Notes: a model not told the origin generated them from the letters alone. A DNA stretch of 64,000 bases from Aquimarina sp. Aq78 (GCF_900299525.1 NZ_OMKA01000018.1:1-64000); one strand, 5' to 3'. Shown: positions 26,961 to 36,714, counted from the first letter of the stretch. Numbers and translations: made by a program.

Positions 26961-27248
26961 TTGTTTTTCTATGTATGAACAAATACGACCATATATCTTT
27001 ATCATTAAAATAACATTCTTAAGAATCATTAGTAATAGATAGTTTGTGATTAGTGCCAAAATGTAAGTGACAAATGCCTAATAATTAGAGCTGATTTTTA
27101 TAATCTTAATTATTTTTAATCATACAGTTATTTTTTGTTGCTTTCCGTTTTTTTAAATTTTGTGCTCCGCTAACTGTAACATTATGAGAATAGTTTTGTC
27201 TTTTGATTATAAATAGAATCATCCAAAAACATTTAAAATAGATCTAAA
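26961..27248. other. Intergenic region before the GIN-domain gene
   Basis: No ORF or strong inverted repeat was found in these AT-rich 288 bp. They presumably hold the promoter of the downstream gene. Confidence 0.4.
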
Positions 27249-27983
27249 ATGAAAACACAAAACAATAATTTCGCAGTCTTAATCTGTATGATAGTATCCT
27301 TATTAGCCATTAATCCAATGATGGCTCAAAATAAGTTAAGAGGTAATGGTAATGTTGTTGCCCAAGAAAGAACAATATCGACTTTTAATGAAATCATCGT
27401 AAATGGAGTTTATAATGTATATCTCTCTCAAGGAGAAAATGAATCTGTAAAAGTAGAAACTGATGAGAACCTGCAAGAGGTTGTAGTTATTAAGAACAAA
27501 GGAAATGCATTGGTTTTAAGTTGGAAAAAAGGAATAAACGTGAAGAAAAAAACCAAAATGAACGTTTATGTGACTCTAAAAGATATAACAAAGCTAGAGG
27601 TAAAAGGAGTAGGGAATGTCAAAACTTCTTCTAAACTATCCCTAAATGTACTTGATATCGAAGCATCTGGAGTAGGAAATACGTCTTTAGAATTAGATTG
27701 TAAAAAATTAGATGGTGAAATTTCAATGGTAGGTAATTTTGCTTTGAAAGGAAAGGTTGCAGAAGTAACCCTGGATAATAATGGTACAGGTGCTTTAAGA
27801 GCTTTTGATTTGGTTGCTCAGAAATTAGAGATAAATAACTCTGGTATCGGAAAAGTAGAAGTAAATGCACAGCAAGAAATCAGTATAACTTCTTCTGGTA
27901 TTGGTAGCGTTTATTATAAAGGAAATGCCAAAACCACAAAATTAGATCATCGTGGGATGGGTAAAATTAAAAAGGTAGATTAA
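27249..27983 (+). CDS. Exported GIN-domain (DUF2807) putative adhesin-like protein
   Basis: The 244-residue protein has a signal peptide ending MMAQ (about 26) and a DUF2807 head-GIN domain. It opens GNGNVVAQERTISTFNEIIVNGVYNVYL, the usual start of this family. Short beta-strand repeats with Gly-Val-Gly-Asn turns follow (VKGVGNVKT, ASGVGNTSL, NSGIGKVEV, SSGIGSVYY), forming a right-handed beta-helix-like stack. Members are abundant in Bacteroidota envelopes; their function is unproven. It ends at a terminator shared with the convergent AlkD-like gene. Confidence 0.82.
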   Translation: MKTQNNNFAVLICMIVSLLAINPMMAQNKLRGNGNVVAQERTISTFNEIIVNGVYNVYLSQGENESVKVETDENLQEVVVIKNKGNALVLSWKKGINVKKKTKMNVYVTLKDITKLEVKGVGNVKTSSKLSLNVLDIEASGVGNTSLELDCKKLDGEISMVGNFALKGKVAEVTLDNNGTGALRAFDLVAQKLEINNSGIGKVEVNAQQEISITSSGIGSVYYKGNAKTTKLDHRGMGKIKKVD

Positions 27984-28024
27984 ATATAAATAATTTAAGT
28001 GTTACTATTCTTTATCTGTCTTAT

Positions 28025-28046
28025 AGAGCCCTGATATCGGGGCTCT
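28025..28046. terminator. Terminator-like hairpin between convergent genes
   Basis: agagccc (28025-28031) and gggctct (28040-28046) form a GC-rich stem between the GIN-domain gene and the convergent AlkD-like gene. T-runs are weak on both sides. Confidence 0.55.
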
Positions 28047-28057
28047 GGACAGATTAA

Positions 28058-28732
28058 TTAAGAATGGATTCTTTTTAATCCTTCTTTTTCGGATAAAGGC
28101 TTCAGTTTAGTGTTGGTTATAAAGGTAACTACAGCTTCAGGATTTACTTTTGAGTATTCTCGCAACGCCCACCCAATAGCTTTCTTTATAAAGAACTCAT
28201 TAGAAGATTTATGTTGCTCACAAAGTTTACATAATAATCGATAGTCCGTTTTGTCTTTGTATCCTAATTGAAATAAGATTGCACTTCGGTTAAGCCACAT
28301 CTTATCAGAATTTGAAAATTTCTCAATCACAGGAGGTATTTGATCAGGAAATTGTAATAAATATTTTCCTAAAATATGTTTTGCAATAAAATCAACAGAG
28401 TCCCACCAGGAATTAGTGGTAATAAGTTGTTCTATAAAATCAATGTCTGCTATGTTGTATTTCTTTTTTAAGAACTGATCAACTAGTTCCATAGCACAAT
28501 AATGAAGTTCTCGTTTCGGTTTTTTGTAAAGAGTATTTGCGATAGTAATCACATGATCATGAGATAGCTTAGGAATGTATTCACGGACTACATTTTTAAA
28601 AAGAGCTTTTCGAATAGGGGCTTTTATACCGTAATAAGAAAAACGATTTTTCATATACGCTTCCATTCTTACTGCTTCTTTAGCATTAGCATTGCTTTCT
28701 AGTATAGCTATTAGAGAAGTTGTGAAATCCAT
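28058..28732 (-). CDS. AlkD-like DNA alkylation repair protein
   Basis: The 224-residue protein is built from HEAT-like helical repeats, the AlkD fold, which excises bulky or charged alkylated bases. Typical pieces are the N-terminal helix NAKEAVRMEAYMKNRFSYYGIKAP, the segment TNSWWDSVDFIAKHILG and the later FFIKKAIGWALREYSKVNPE. In AlkD, Trp and Asp residues in these repeats line the DNA-binding groove. It lies 13 bp after the gamma-glutamyltransferase gene and is the last of a three-gene operon. Glycosylase activity is inferred from family. Confidence 0.85.
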   Translation of the reverse strand: MDFTTSLIAILESNANAKEAVRMEAYMKNRFSYYGIKAPIRKALFKNVVREYIPKLSHDHVITIANTLYKKPKRELHYCAMELVDQFLKKKYNIADIDFIEQLITTNSWWDSVDFIAKHILGKYLLQFPDQIPPVIEKFSNSDKMWLNRSAILFQLGYKDKTDYRLLCKLCEQHKSSNEFFIKKAIGWALREYSKVNPEAVVTFITNTKLKPLSEKEGLKRIHS

Positions 28733-28745
28733 GTTTCTATATTGA

Positions 28746-30470
28746 TTAAAACCCTATTGCAGTATCATCGCCTCTTTTATCTGCACCACCTTCCAGTCTT
28801 CCATCAGGAAGTACAAGGATACCATCAACTTTACCTATAATTTTAGAATCCTCTTCATTGATTTGATACCCTTTTTTCCGTAGACTATCTAATAAATCAT
28901 TATCAAAAGATTCTGGTTCAAACACTACTACATCGGGTAACCATTGATGATGAAAACGAGGGGCATTGACCGCATCTTGCATGGTCATTCCAAATTCTGA
29001 TACATTCAAAATAGTTTGGAGCACAGAAGTAATAATTGTTGATCCGCCAGGAGTACCAACAGACATCCATAATTTCTCATCTTTTTCTACAATTGTAGGA
29101 GTCATAGAACTTAACATTCTTTTTTCGGGAGCTACAGCATTGGCCTCGGCACCTGTTAACCCAAACATGTTTGGAACACCAGGTTTGGCACTAAAATCAT
29201 CCATCTCATTATTTAGGAAAAAACCTAATTCTGGCACATACAGTTTCGAACCATATGCTCCATTAAGTGTTGTTGTTACAGAAATTGCATTACCAAACTG
29301 ATCTACAATAGAGTAGTGGGTAGTTTCGTCACTTTCATATCCAGGAATAATTCCACAGTTTATATCTGATGACAATGTAGCTTTATCAAAACTAAAATCC
29401 AGCATACGATCAGAAAGATAAGATTCGCTAATTAGTGTATCGACCGGGATTTTTACAAAATCAGGATCACCCAAATAGAAACTGCGGTCTGCATAAGCCC
29501 TTCGCTCTGCTTCTGTAATAACCTGAATAGTTTTGAGTGTATTATGTCCATAACTACTTAGATCATGAGGTTCTATCATTTTCATGATCTGGGCAAGACA
29601 TACACCTCCACTAGAAGGCGGAGACATAGAAGTTATATTGAGGTTTTTATATCTAAACTGTACTGGTTTACGCCATTTTGCTTGGTATTTTGCCAAATCA
29701 TCCATAGTTATTATCCCACCTCTTGATTGGATGAAATCAACTAATTTTTTACCAGATTCTCCTTCGTATAACTCGGCAGCTCCATTTTTTATAATCCTTT
29801 CGAGCGTTTCAGCTAGTTTTATGTTTTTTAGAGTGTCATTAGCTTTATAGCCTTTAAGAATAGGGATTGTATCCTCATTTGCTTCATAGAATAGATCTTC
29901 ATAATGTACAAAACGTTTTTCTTGTTTTTCGGTAATAACAAAACCTCTTTTTGCCAATTGTACCACAGGAGTGAGTATGTCTTCTATTGGTAGAGTTCCA
30001 AATTTTTTATGCACTTCAAAAATACCGGCAACGGTTCCGGGGACACCAACAGCCATAGCTCCCAGTTGACTTTTTTTAGGAATAAAATCTCCATTGTCAT
30101 CCAGATACATATCTTTGGTTGATGCGAGAGGTCCTTTTTCTCTATAATCCAAAGCACCCGTTTCACCATCAGCTTTTCGATATACCATAAATCCACCACC
30201 TCCTAGATTTCCTGCAACAGGGTATGTAACCGCCAGTGCCATCGCTGTACCAATCATAGCATCAAAAGCGTTTCCTCCTTTTTTCATGATGTCTGCTCCA
30301 ATTTTTGAAGCTTCTTCCCGGGCAGAAACTACCATAGCTTTTTGGGTAACAAGACCTACAACCGGTTCAACCTTTTCAACCTCTTTTTTTATTTCTGTAT
30401 TGGTTTTACATGAAAAACTTAGGATAAGCAGAGAGATGTAAAATAAATGTCTGATGGGTTTTATTTTCAT
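28746..30470 (-). CDS. ggt: Gamma-glutamyltransferase lipoprotein
   Basis: The 574-residue precursor is an N-terminal nucleophile hydrolase that cleaves gamma-glutamyl bonds, such as those in glutathione. The N-terminus is a lipoprotein leader (LLILSFSC, Cys near 21). The self-cleavage site and new N-terminal nucleophile is the Thr in ETTHYSIVDQFGNAISVTTT. Substrate-binding motifs include LDYREKGPLAS, NNEMDDFSAKPG, SSMTPTIV and GTPGGSTIITSVLQ. The start codon overlaps the AcpH-like gene's stop by 4 bp (ATGA), so translation is coupled. It probably acts in the periplasm in amino-acid scavenging. Confidence 0.93.
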   Translation of the reverse strand: MKIKPIRHLFYISLLILSFSCKTNTEIKKEVEKVEPVVGLVTQKAMVVSAREEASKIGADIMKKGGNAFDAMIGTAMALAVTYPVAGNLGGGGFMVYRKADGETGALDYREKGPLASTKDMYLDDNGDFIPKKSQLGAMAVGVPGTVAGIFEVHKKFGTLPIEDILTPVVQLAKRGFVITEKQEKRFVHYEDLFYEANEDTIPILKGYKANDTLKNIKLAETLERIIKNGAAELYEGESGKKLVDFIQSRGGIITMDDLAKYQAKWRKPVQFRYKNLNITSMSPPSSGGVCLAQIMKMIEPHDLSSYGHNTLKTIQVITEAERRAYADRSFYLGDPDFVKIPVDTLISESYLSDRMLDFSFDKATLSSDINCGIIPGYESDETTHYSIVDQFGNAISVTTTLNGAYGSKLYVPELGFFLNNEMDDFSAKPGVPNMFGLTGAEANAVAPEKRMLSSMTPTIVEKDEKLWMSVGTPGGSTIITSVLQTILNVSEFGMTMQDAVNAPRFHHQWLPDVVVFEPESFDNDLLDSLRKKGYQINEEDSKIIGKVDGILVLPDGRLEGGADKRGDDTAIGF

Positions 30471-31054
30471 AATGTTCTTATTTCATTTTTAGTGTAAAGT
30501 TCTAATTCTCCAAAAAACGAACGAAATTCCTTGTCAAAATCAGAGTAATATTGTTCGAGTTCGATGACAGCAAAATTCATCTTAGATCTATTTTTTGTTC
30601 TCTGATTCATTTGATATAATATTGTACCAATTCCTGGAATAGTAGCATAGCTAAGAAGCCAATTGTCCTTAATCATATAGGGCATGAAATTTTGAATCTG
30701 TTTTGGTAAGACTTCATGGTATTCATGCAGTAAATCATAAAATTCTGCGACATATGTTTCGAGAGGAATATCAGAGTATTCTTTCCAATTGGCTGCTAGA
30801 AAATGATCATAAAGAACATCTACAATTACAGTACTGTAATGCCTGTATTTTGGAAATAGCCTGGACACACTTTTTCTAACAATAGAATGAGTATCGGTAT
30901 ATGAGTCAATTTTACGATGTAAGGTAATACCTTGCCGTATACGGTCTGGATATTGTAGTAATTGCTTTTTCCCTTTGACAGAATCTGCGATAAAATTACC
31001 TATTTTAAGTTCTTGATCTTCACCAGAAAGGTATATGTGGGCTAGAAAATTCAT
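30467..31054 (-). CDS. Acyl carrier protein phosphodiesterase (AcpH-like)
   Basis: The 195-residue protein matches the AcpH family, HD-like enzymes that remove the phosphopantetheine arm from acyl carrier protein. The start MNFLAHIYLSGEDQELKIGNFIADSVKGK is characteristic; the His, Asp and following IRQGITLHRKIDSYTDTH residues make up the metal site. VDVLYDHFLAANW is a further family motif. It is first in the acpH-ggt-alkD-like operon, transcribed away from glmM. Confidence 0.88.
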   Translation of the reverse strand: MNFLAHIYLSGEDQELKIGNFIADSVKGKKQLLQYPDRIRQGITLHRKIDSYTDTHSIVRKSVSRLFPKYRHYSTVIVDVLYDHFLAANWKEYSDIPLETYVAEFYDLLHEYHEVLPKQIQNFMPYMIKDNWLLSYATIPGIGTILYQMNQRTKNRSKMNFAVIELEQYYSDFDKEFRSFFGELELYTKNEIRTL

Positions 31055-31370
31055 TGGGTTAAAATACGATTTTTTAAATACTAATATCGATTAATTATAG
31101 TCGTTTGTATGATAAAAAATATCACTTGTAAAAAAACCAAAGGTTAACCGGTTAAAATAAATAAAACTTAATGGTAGTAAGCCTAGCAATATTACATTTA
31201 GTAATGATTTTAGTACTTTCTATGTAACTATGACAGATAATGGATGTATCGAAGTTGTCGAAAATAAATTGTAATAGCCTAAATACACTATAGAAGATGC
31301 TCCATGCTTTTTTATGAGTCATTAATTTGGGGAAAACATGTGCGTATTTATAAAATTCTAACCTATTAAA

Positions 31371-31401
31371 TTGTTGCTGTTTGTCATATCTTGTACATTT
31401 G
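31371..31401 (+). promoter_or_regulatory. Promoter of glmM
   Basis: TTG (31371-31373), a 20-bp spacer and TACATTTG (31394-31401) fit the Bacteroidota sigma consensus TTG-N19-21-TAnnTTTG. This leaves about 25 bp of leader before the chosen glmM start. The rest of the 31055-31430 intergenic region shows no gene. Confidence 0.6.
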
Positions 31402-31430
31402 TTCGAAATAGAAAAAATCAATCAAAATAT

Positions 31431-32819
31431 ATGACGTTAATAAAATCAATTTCAGGGATTAGAGGAACAATTGGAGGAACAGTTGGTGATAATCTTACGC
31501 CAGTAGATGCGGTAAAATTTGCTTCGGCTTATGGAAGTTGGCTAAAAAATGAAACTAATAAAGATCATCCAACTGTTGTAGTAGGTCGTGATGCCAGAAT
31601 TTCTGGATCTATGATTCAACAATTGGTAATGAATAGTTTGGTTGGATTAGGGATTCATGTTATTGATTTAGGACTTTCTACTACACCTACTGTAGAAATA
31701 GCTGTACCTTTAGAAAAAGCAGATGGAGGAATAATTCTTACCGCTAGTCATAATCCAAAACAATGGAATGCATTAAAATTACTTAACAATAAAGGAGAAT
31801 TTTTGAATGCAGAAAATGGCAAAAAGATTTTAGATATAGCAGAAAACGACAAGTATGTTTTTGCAGATGTTGATGATCTGGGGAGTATTACCGTAAATGA
31901 CACATATATCGATAAACATATTGAAGAAGTACTAAATCTATCTCTGGTAAATGCAGAATTGGTGAGTAAATCTGGCTTCAAGGTTGTTGTAGATGCAGTT
32001 AACTCTACAGGAGGTATTGCAATACCTAGATTGCTTAGAAAAATGGGAGTAGAAACTATTGAATTATACTGTGAACCTAATGGACATTTTCCTCATAATC
32101 CAGAACCTTTAAAAGAACATTTAACAGATTTATCCGAATTAGTAGTTAAGGAAAAAGCTGATATGGGAATTACCGTTGATCCAGATGTAGATCGTCTTGC
32201 TTTTATGAGTGAGAACGGAGAGATGTTTGGAGAAGAATACACATTGGTTGCTTGTGCTGATTTTGTATTAGGGAAAACTAATGGTAATACTGTTTCTAAC
32301 TTGTCTTCAAGCAGAGCATTAAGAGATGTAACACAAAAACATAATGGTAATTATGAAGCAAGTGCTGTAGGTGAAGTAAATGTAGTAGAGTTGATGAAAG
32401 CAAATAATGCAGTTATCGGCGGTGAAGGTAATGGAGGGATTATATATCCAGAATCACATTACGGAAGAGATTCTTTGGTAGGAGTAGCCTTATTTCTTAC
32501 ACATCTGGCAGAAAAGAAATGCAGTGTGAGCGAGTTACGTGATAGCTACCCTTCTTATTTTATGAGTAAAAATAAAATTCAACTAACTCCAGGTTTAGAT
32601 GTTGATGGTATTTTAAAAGGATTCCATTCAAAATATGTTTCAGAAGAGGTGTCTACTGTAGATGGTGTAAAAGTTGATTTTGAAGATTGTTGGGTTCATT
32701 TACGTAAAAGTAATACAGAACCTATCATTCGTATTTATACAGAAGCCTTAAGCCAGGAAAAAGCAGATTCGTTGGCAGAAGATACAATCATTACTTTAAA
32801 AGAAATAGCTGGAATCTAA
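31431..32819 (+). CDS. glmM: Phosphoglucosamine mutase
   Basis: GlmM converts glucosamine-6-phosphate to glucosamine-1-phosphate for UDP-GlcNAc, feeding peptidoglycan and lipid A. The active-site phosphoserine motif TASHNPKQWNALK, the metal loop DPDVDRL, the sugar loop GEGNGGII and the C-terminal phosphate loop RKSNTEPIIRI are all intact. I start at ATG 31431 (MTLIKSISGIRGTIGG), giving 462 residues. A longer frame from 31371 would begin inside the promoter. GlmM and general phosphomannomutase are close relatives; the start SISGIRGT favours the Bacteroidota GlmM call. Confidence 0.93.
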   Translation: MTLIKSISGIRGTIGGTVGDNLTPVDAVKFASAYGSWLKNETNKDHPTVVVGRDARISGSMIQQLVMNSLVGLGIHVIDLGLSTTPTVEIAVPLEKADGGIILTASHNPKQWNALKLLNNKGEFLNAENGKKILDIAENDKYVFADVDDLGSITVNDTYIDKHIEEVLNLSLVNAELVSKSGFKVVVDAVNSTGGIAIPRLLRKMGVETIELYCEPNGHFPHNPEPLKEHLTDLSELVVKEKADMGITVDPDVDRLAFMSENGEMFGEEYTLVACADFVLGKTNGNTVSNLSSSRALRDVTQKHNGNYEASAVGEVNVVELMKANNAVIGGEGNGGIIYPESHYGRDSLVGVALFLTHLAEKKCSVSELRDSYPSYFMSKNKIQLTPGLDVDGILKGFHSKYVSEEVSTVDGVKVDFEDCWVHLRKSNTEPIIRIYTEALSQEKADSLAEDTIITLKEIAGI

Positions 32820-32913
32820 ATTTAGCTAAACATATTACTTCTGAGTTTTCTTTACAAGGGTTATAGCGTGAGATTTAATAAAACTTGTATTACTTCAGAA
32901 AGAGCTTATTTCT

Positions 32914-32964
32914 AAATATAAGATATCTATTTCTACCTTGAGTTGGTGTAGATATCTTATATTT
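32914..32964. terminator. Long inverted repeat downstream of glmM, probable terminator
   Basis: Perfect 16-bp arms (aaatataagatatcta at 32914-32929; inverse at 32949-32964) enclose a 19-nt loop and run into TTTTT. It is about 95 bp past glmM. Confidence 0.65.
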
Positions 32965-32993
32965 TTGGATGAACTACTGTTGAATAAGATTCT

Positions 32994-33236
32994 TTATTTA
33001 CTCTGGCATTTTTCGAGTTCATTAAATAAATTATCTTCTACAGTAGAACACTCAAGTTTATTTTTGATACTAGAATCATTATATACATAAAACCTTTTGA
33101 ATAGAACAAAATTGCTGTCACCAGGTTTTCCTCTTTCATCCGTACCAGTTATTCTAACTCCTTTAGAAGTATCTTGTGAATATCGTTCTTTGTGGCGTAA
33201 TTTCTGATTGCAAACAATATGTGGTTTGCCGAATGG
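32994..33236 (-). pseudogene. Possible 3' remnant of a protein gene
   Basis: An 80-codon frame without any ATG ends at TAA 32994-32996. It reads like ordinary protein (for example GVRITGTDERGKPGDSNFVL and a Cys-containing end). A different frame just upstream (33186-33320) is also open, with EAYNPGIRKRIWY. The pattern suggests a degraded, frameshifted gene. I cannot name a family, and chance open frames in AT-rich DNA remain possible. Confidence 0.25.
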
Positions 33237-33470
33237 TTACTTTTATACCATATTCTTTTTCGTATTCCAGGATTATAAGCCTCCCTTAATTAGAGCTGTT
33301 CATTACTCTCTTGATAATTAAAATGTTATTTGGTGTTTCAGAAAAAAAGATAATATTCTTGGGTAACAGAATTATGCTTCTGGTAACATGAGAGCATAAG
33401 TAAACTATTTGTCGAATAGTATACTGAGTTTATAACAAAAATTTAATCAAAACCATTAAATAACAAAATC

Positions 33471-34460
33471 ATGAAAAAACTTGTAAAAATTGGCTTAGCC
33501 TTAGTAGTATCATTCTCATTATTTTCTTGTAGTACCGAAAATGACACACTAGTAGAGGACTCAAAATCAAATGACTTAGGATTAGAACGAATTAAAATTT
33601 TTGATGATTCTGAAGACTTCAAAAACACTCTTAGATTATTTAGCACTTTTAATGAAGTTTCAGATTACGAAAAATGGAGTTATGGGCATAACTATGTTTC
33701 TGTGTATAATTCTGATAAAATTTCAATAGAAGATAAAAATAGTACTCCTTATGCATTTTTATTTATTTTAAATGAGAACAAAGAATTTAAAATTGGGAAT
33801 AAACTAATAAACTACTCAGATGGAATTTTTTATGAAAATACTATTGATGATTCTGGCAATTTAATTAAAGAGGATAAAGTTATTGGTACTTTTGAGCAAG
33901 AATTATCACCTTTAGAAGAAACTGAATTGGAAGGTACTGCTAGTAAAGTAACATTGAGTGTACAAAACGGAACTCTTTACAAGCCAACTAATGGATGGAA
34001 AGAATTTGACAGAAATACGTATCAAAGTTATTGTGGAACTCCAAAAAATAAAAGCTTAAAATACAGATTAGTGCATTATTTGGCTGTTGAAACACTAAAT
34101 TTATTTGGAGTTACACAATCTGATGTTTATTTCAAATTAAGAATGAGTCATAAAGGTGGTTCTAATTGGGTATATAACAATACGACTACAGAAAGATTAT
34201 ATAATGTGAATGTATCTGGGAATTGTAAAATGAAATTTCATACAGGTTCTCAATCTGGAAATACTCAATACTTCTCTCTTAGTAGTTATAACAATTGTAG
34301 TAATCCACTTAAAGGGACAAAATACTTTCCTTTAGCTACTCATGTGTTTTTTAACCCTACAAATACCTCCCTTTATAAGTGGGAAGTAAGCTTAAGTGGA
34401 ACAGTTTTTCATAAAGTAAATGGTGATAATCAACAATTTAATGCCAATGTTAATTGGTAA
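33471..34460 (+). CDS. Hypothetical lipoprotein
   Basis: The 329-residue protein has a clear lipoprotein leader, MKKLVKIGLALVVSFSLFSC, with lipidation Cys20, followed by acidic residues that favour outer-membrane or surface sorting. The mature part is rich in Asn, Ser, Tyr and aromatic residues and looks mostly beta. Two Cys residues near 185 and 258 might pair. No family was recognised. It sits alone between a decayed intergenic stretch and its own strong terminator, which suggests an accessory monocistronic gene. Confidence 0.65.
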   Translation: MKKLVKIGLALVVSFSLFSCSTENDTLVEDSKSNDLGLERIKIFDDSEDFKNTLRLFSTFNEVSDYEKWSYGHNYVSVYNSDKISIEDKNSTPYAFLFILNENKEFKIGNKLINYSDGIFYENTIDDSGNLIKEDKVIGTFEQELSPLEETELEGTASKVTLSVQNGTLYKPTNGWKEFDRNTYQSYCGTPKNKSLKYRLVHYLAVETLNLFGVTQSDVYFKLRMSHKGGSNWVYNNTTTERLYNVNVSGNCKMKFHTGSQSGNTQYFSLSSYNNCSNPLKGTKYFPLATHVFFNPTNTSLYKWEVSLSGTVFHKVNGDNQQFNANVNW

Positions 34461-34481
34461 TACAACTGCATTGCAAATAAT

Positions 34482-34511
34482 AAAATGGGAATTTAAAAAA
34501 ATTCCCATTTT
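34482..34511 (+). terminator. Terminator of the lipoprotein gene
   Basis: aaaatgggaattt pairs perfectly with aaattcccatttt around AAAA and ends in TTTTTG, 22 bp past the stop. Confidence 0.88.
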
Positions 34512-34736
34512 TGTTTTATACGCGTAAAAGATAACAACAAATAAAAATAACAGCTTAGATTTCGAGTAATAAATCTTCTGTAGTATAATAAATATTTAAA
34601 AGAAAAGGAGATAAAACAATACCTTCTAATAAAATTGAGTTTACTAGTATTTCTATAATTGGAGTTACTATTACCTTTTTATAACTAGAATATAAATAGA
34701 TCGAACTTTATAATATAACAAATTTGATGTATTGGG

Positions 34737-35636
34737 TTAATCTACTATGGCTCCTTCTGGAATAGGTGAATTTCTATGTTTCCAACGTTTGTGAGTCCAT
34801 AGGTAATATTGAGGTTTTTCACGAATTTGATTTTCAAGTAATTGAAGGTATTTCTTTATGATAAAATATGGCTCTTCTTCTTTACTGTTTTCAGAGATAG
34901 GAATGAACCTTACTTCATAATGCCCTCGCTTTACTTTTTCTACATGAAGGTACAATACAATAACATCAAGTCGTTGTGCTAAGAATTCACCTCCTAAAAA
35001 TATAGGGACTTTGACACCCATAAAATCTGTCCAATATTTTGCGTTGTATATTTTCGGAGATTGGTCAGAAATCATACCATATCCACATACGGTGCCTTCC
35101 TTTTTATCTTTTATAATTTGTCTTGCCACTTTATGGCTAGGGATTAGTCTGGAGTCAAAACGACCACGTATGCGATGTGCAAGACGATCAAAATATTTGT
35201 TTTCTATTTGTTTATAGATCCCTACACATGGGTTTAAAGACACAAGATCGACTGCATTAGACCATTCGAAACTACCATAATGTCCCATTAATGTAATTAT
35301 ACTTTTATTCTTTCTTTCAAATTCATGAAACTCATCTAGGTTTACAACTTTATAACGTTTTATTAATTCTTCTCTAGAAATCGAAAGCGATTTTGTCATT
35401 TCTAAAAACATATCACACATATGTTTATAAAATGATTTACCGATATCCTTAATTTCTTTTTTAGACTTTTCTGGGAAGACTAGCTGTAAGTTTTCGGTTA
35501 CTGTTTTTCTTCTATACCTAATAATATAGTATACCAAAATATAAGTACAGGTAGAAAATGCATAAAATAATCGCCAAGGTAGTTTAGAGATGCCCAATAT
35601 TATAGGATATACTAAGTAATATATGATTAATTGCAT
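34737..35636 (-). CDS. LpxL/HtrB-family lipid A acyltransferase-like protein (copy 2)
   Basis: The 299-residue inner-membrane-associated enzyme belongs to the lysophospholipid/lauroyl acyltransferase (HtrB/LpxL) family, which adds secondary acyl chains to lipid A. The N-terminal anchor MQLIIYYLVYPIILGISKLPW precedes the catalytic H-x4-E box (GHYGSFEW). SDQSPK and FLGGEFLAQRL are conserved substrate-side motifs, and HKRWKHR lies near the C-terminus. It is a close paralogue of the gene directly upstream (copy 1, 66 bp away). In Bacteroidota some members instead acylate aminolipids, so the acceptor is uncertain. Confidence 0.82.
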   Translation of the reverse strand: MQLIIYYLVYPIILGISKLPWRLFYAFSTCTYILVYYIIRYRRKTVTENLQLVFPEKSKKEIKDIGKSFYKHMCDMFLEMTKSLSISREELIKRYKVVNLDEFHEFERKNKSIITLMGHYGSFEWSNAVDLVSLNPCVGIYKQIENKYFDRLAHRIRGRFDSRLIPSHKVARQIIKDKKEGTVCGYGMISDQSPKIYNAKYWTDFMGVKVPIFLGGEFLAQRLDVIVLYLHVEKVKRGHYEVRFIPISENSKEEEPYFIIKKYLQLLENQIREKPQYYLWTHKRWKHRNSPIPEGAIVD

Positions 35637-35702
35637 AAATGTAATGTAGTTAAAAACGTGTAAAGGTAAGCTTATTTAACAATCTGTAGATGAATACACG
35701 TT

Positions 35703-36602
35703 TTAATCTACAGTGGCGCCTTCAGGAATAGGTGCATTACGGTGTTTCCATCGTTTGTGAGACCATAAATAATACTGTGGTTTATTATAGATTTGGTTTT
35801 CTAGTAATCTAAGATAACTTTTTATAATTGAGTAGTCTTCACAGTTTTTTGAATCCTCAGTTAGTGTAACAAAAGTAGCTTCATAATATCCTCTTCTTAA
35901 TTTTTCAACTTGTAGATAATATGTGTTTAGTCCCAATCGCTTAGATAATACTTCTGCACCTAAAAAGACAGGAACCTTAATGTCCATAAAATCAGTCCAA
36001 AAGGTTGCTTTATATAACTTTGGAGATTGATCAGAAATTAACCCATACATGTACAACCCTTCTTTAGATTGATCTTCTGTAATTACTTTCATAGCATCTT
36101 TAGTACCAACTAGTCTTGAACCAAATCGAGCTCTGATTCGATGTACTAATCTATCAAAGTATTTATTTCCTATTTTCTTATAAACACCAACTGCTTGAAA
36201 ATTTGTTTGTATATCAATTACATTTGCCCACTCATAACTAGCATAGTGGGCCATAAATATCATTATATTTTCTCCTTTTGCCTCTAATTCGTGTAGTTTT
36301 TCAATATTTGTAACCTTAAATCGTTCTTGCATTTCTTCATTTGAAATGGATATCGATTTGATCATTTCAAGAAACATATCGCACATATGCTGGTAAAATT
36401 CCCTTCGTATTTTTTTTATTTCTTGAGAAGTTTTGTTAGGAAAAACTAACTCTAGGTTATGAGTTACAGTTTTTCTTCTATACCGAAAAACATAATATGT
36501 AAGAAAAAACACACCTGTAGAAAAAGCATAAAAAAGTCTCCATGGTAATTTTGAAATAAACCACAATATTGGATAAACTAAACGATATACAAATAATTGC
36601 AT
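35703..36602 (-). CDS. LpxL/HtrB-family lipid A acyltransferase-like protein (copy 1)
   Basis: This paralogue of the downstream gene has the same size (299 residues) and layout: N-terminal anchor MQLFVYRLVYPILWFISKLPW, catalytic H-x4-E box AHYASYEW, SDQSPK, VFLGAEVLSKRL and HKRWKHR at the end. I choose ATG 36600-36602 because it aligns exactly with the paralogue's start; a frame opening at 36656 adds 18 residues with no counterpart. Tandem copies could add different acyl chains or act on different acceptors. The pair probably forms one operon. Confidence 0.82.
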   Translation of the reverse strand: MQLFVYRLVYPILWFISKLPWRLFYAFSTGVFFLTYYVFRYRRKTVTHNLELVFPNKTSQEIKKIRREFYQHMCDMFLEMIKSISISNEEMQERFKVTNIEKLHELEAKGENIMIFMAHYASYEWANVIDIQTNFQAVGVYKKIGNKYFDRLVHRIRARFGSRLVGTKDAMKVITEDQSKEGLYMYGLISDQSPKLYKATFWTDFMDIKVPVFLGAEVLSKRLGLNTYYLQVEKLRRGYYEATFVTLTEDSKNCEDYSIIKSYLRLLENQIYNKPQYYLWSHKRWKHRNAPIPEGATVD

Positions 36603-36714
36603 TGATGAAGTTAAATTAAGGATACAAATATAAAATTTTCCGATTTTTTTTATCATAAACTTTTGCTAATAAGAAAACGATAGTTTGGCTGGGTTTTTTG
36701 AGATAAATATATAG

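Noticed and set aside
31152..31421. 89-codon minus-strand frame opposite the glmM promoter
   Set aside because: It covers the glmM promoter and start, has an odd composition and no recognisable domain; the region is best read as divergent regulatory DNA.
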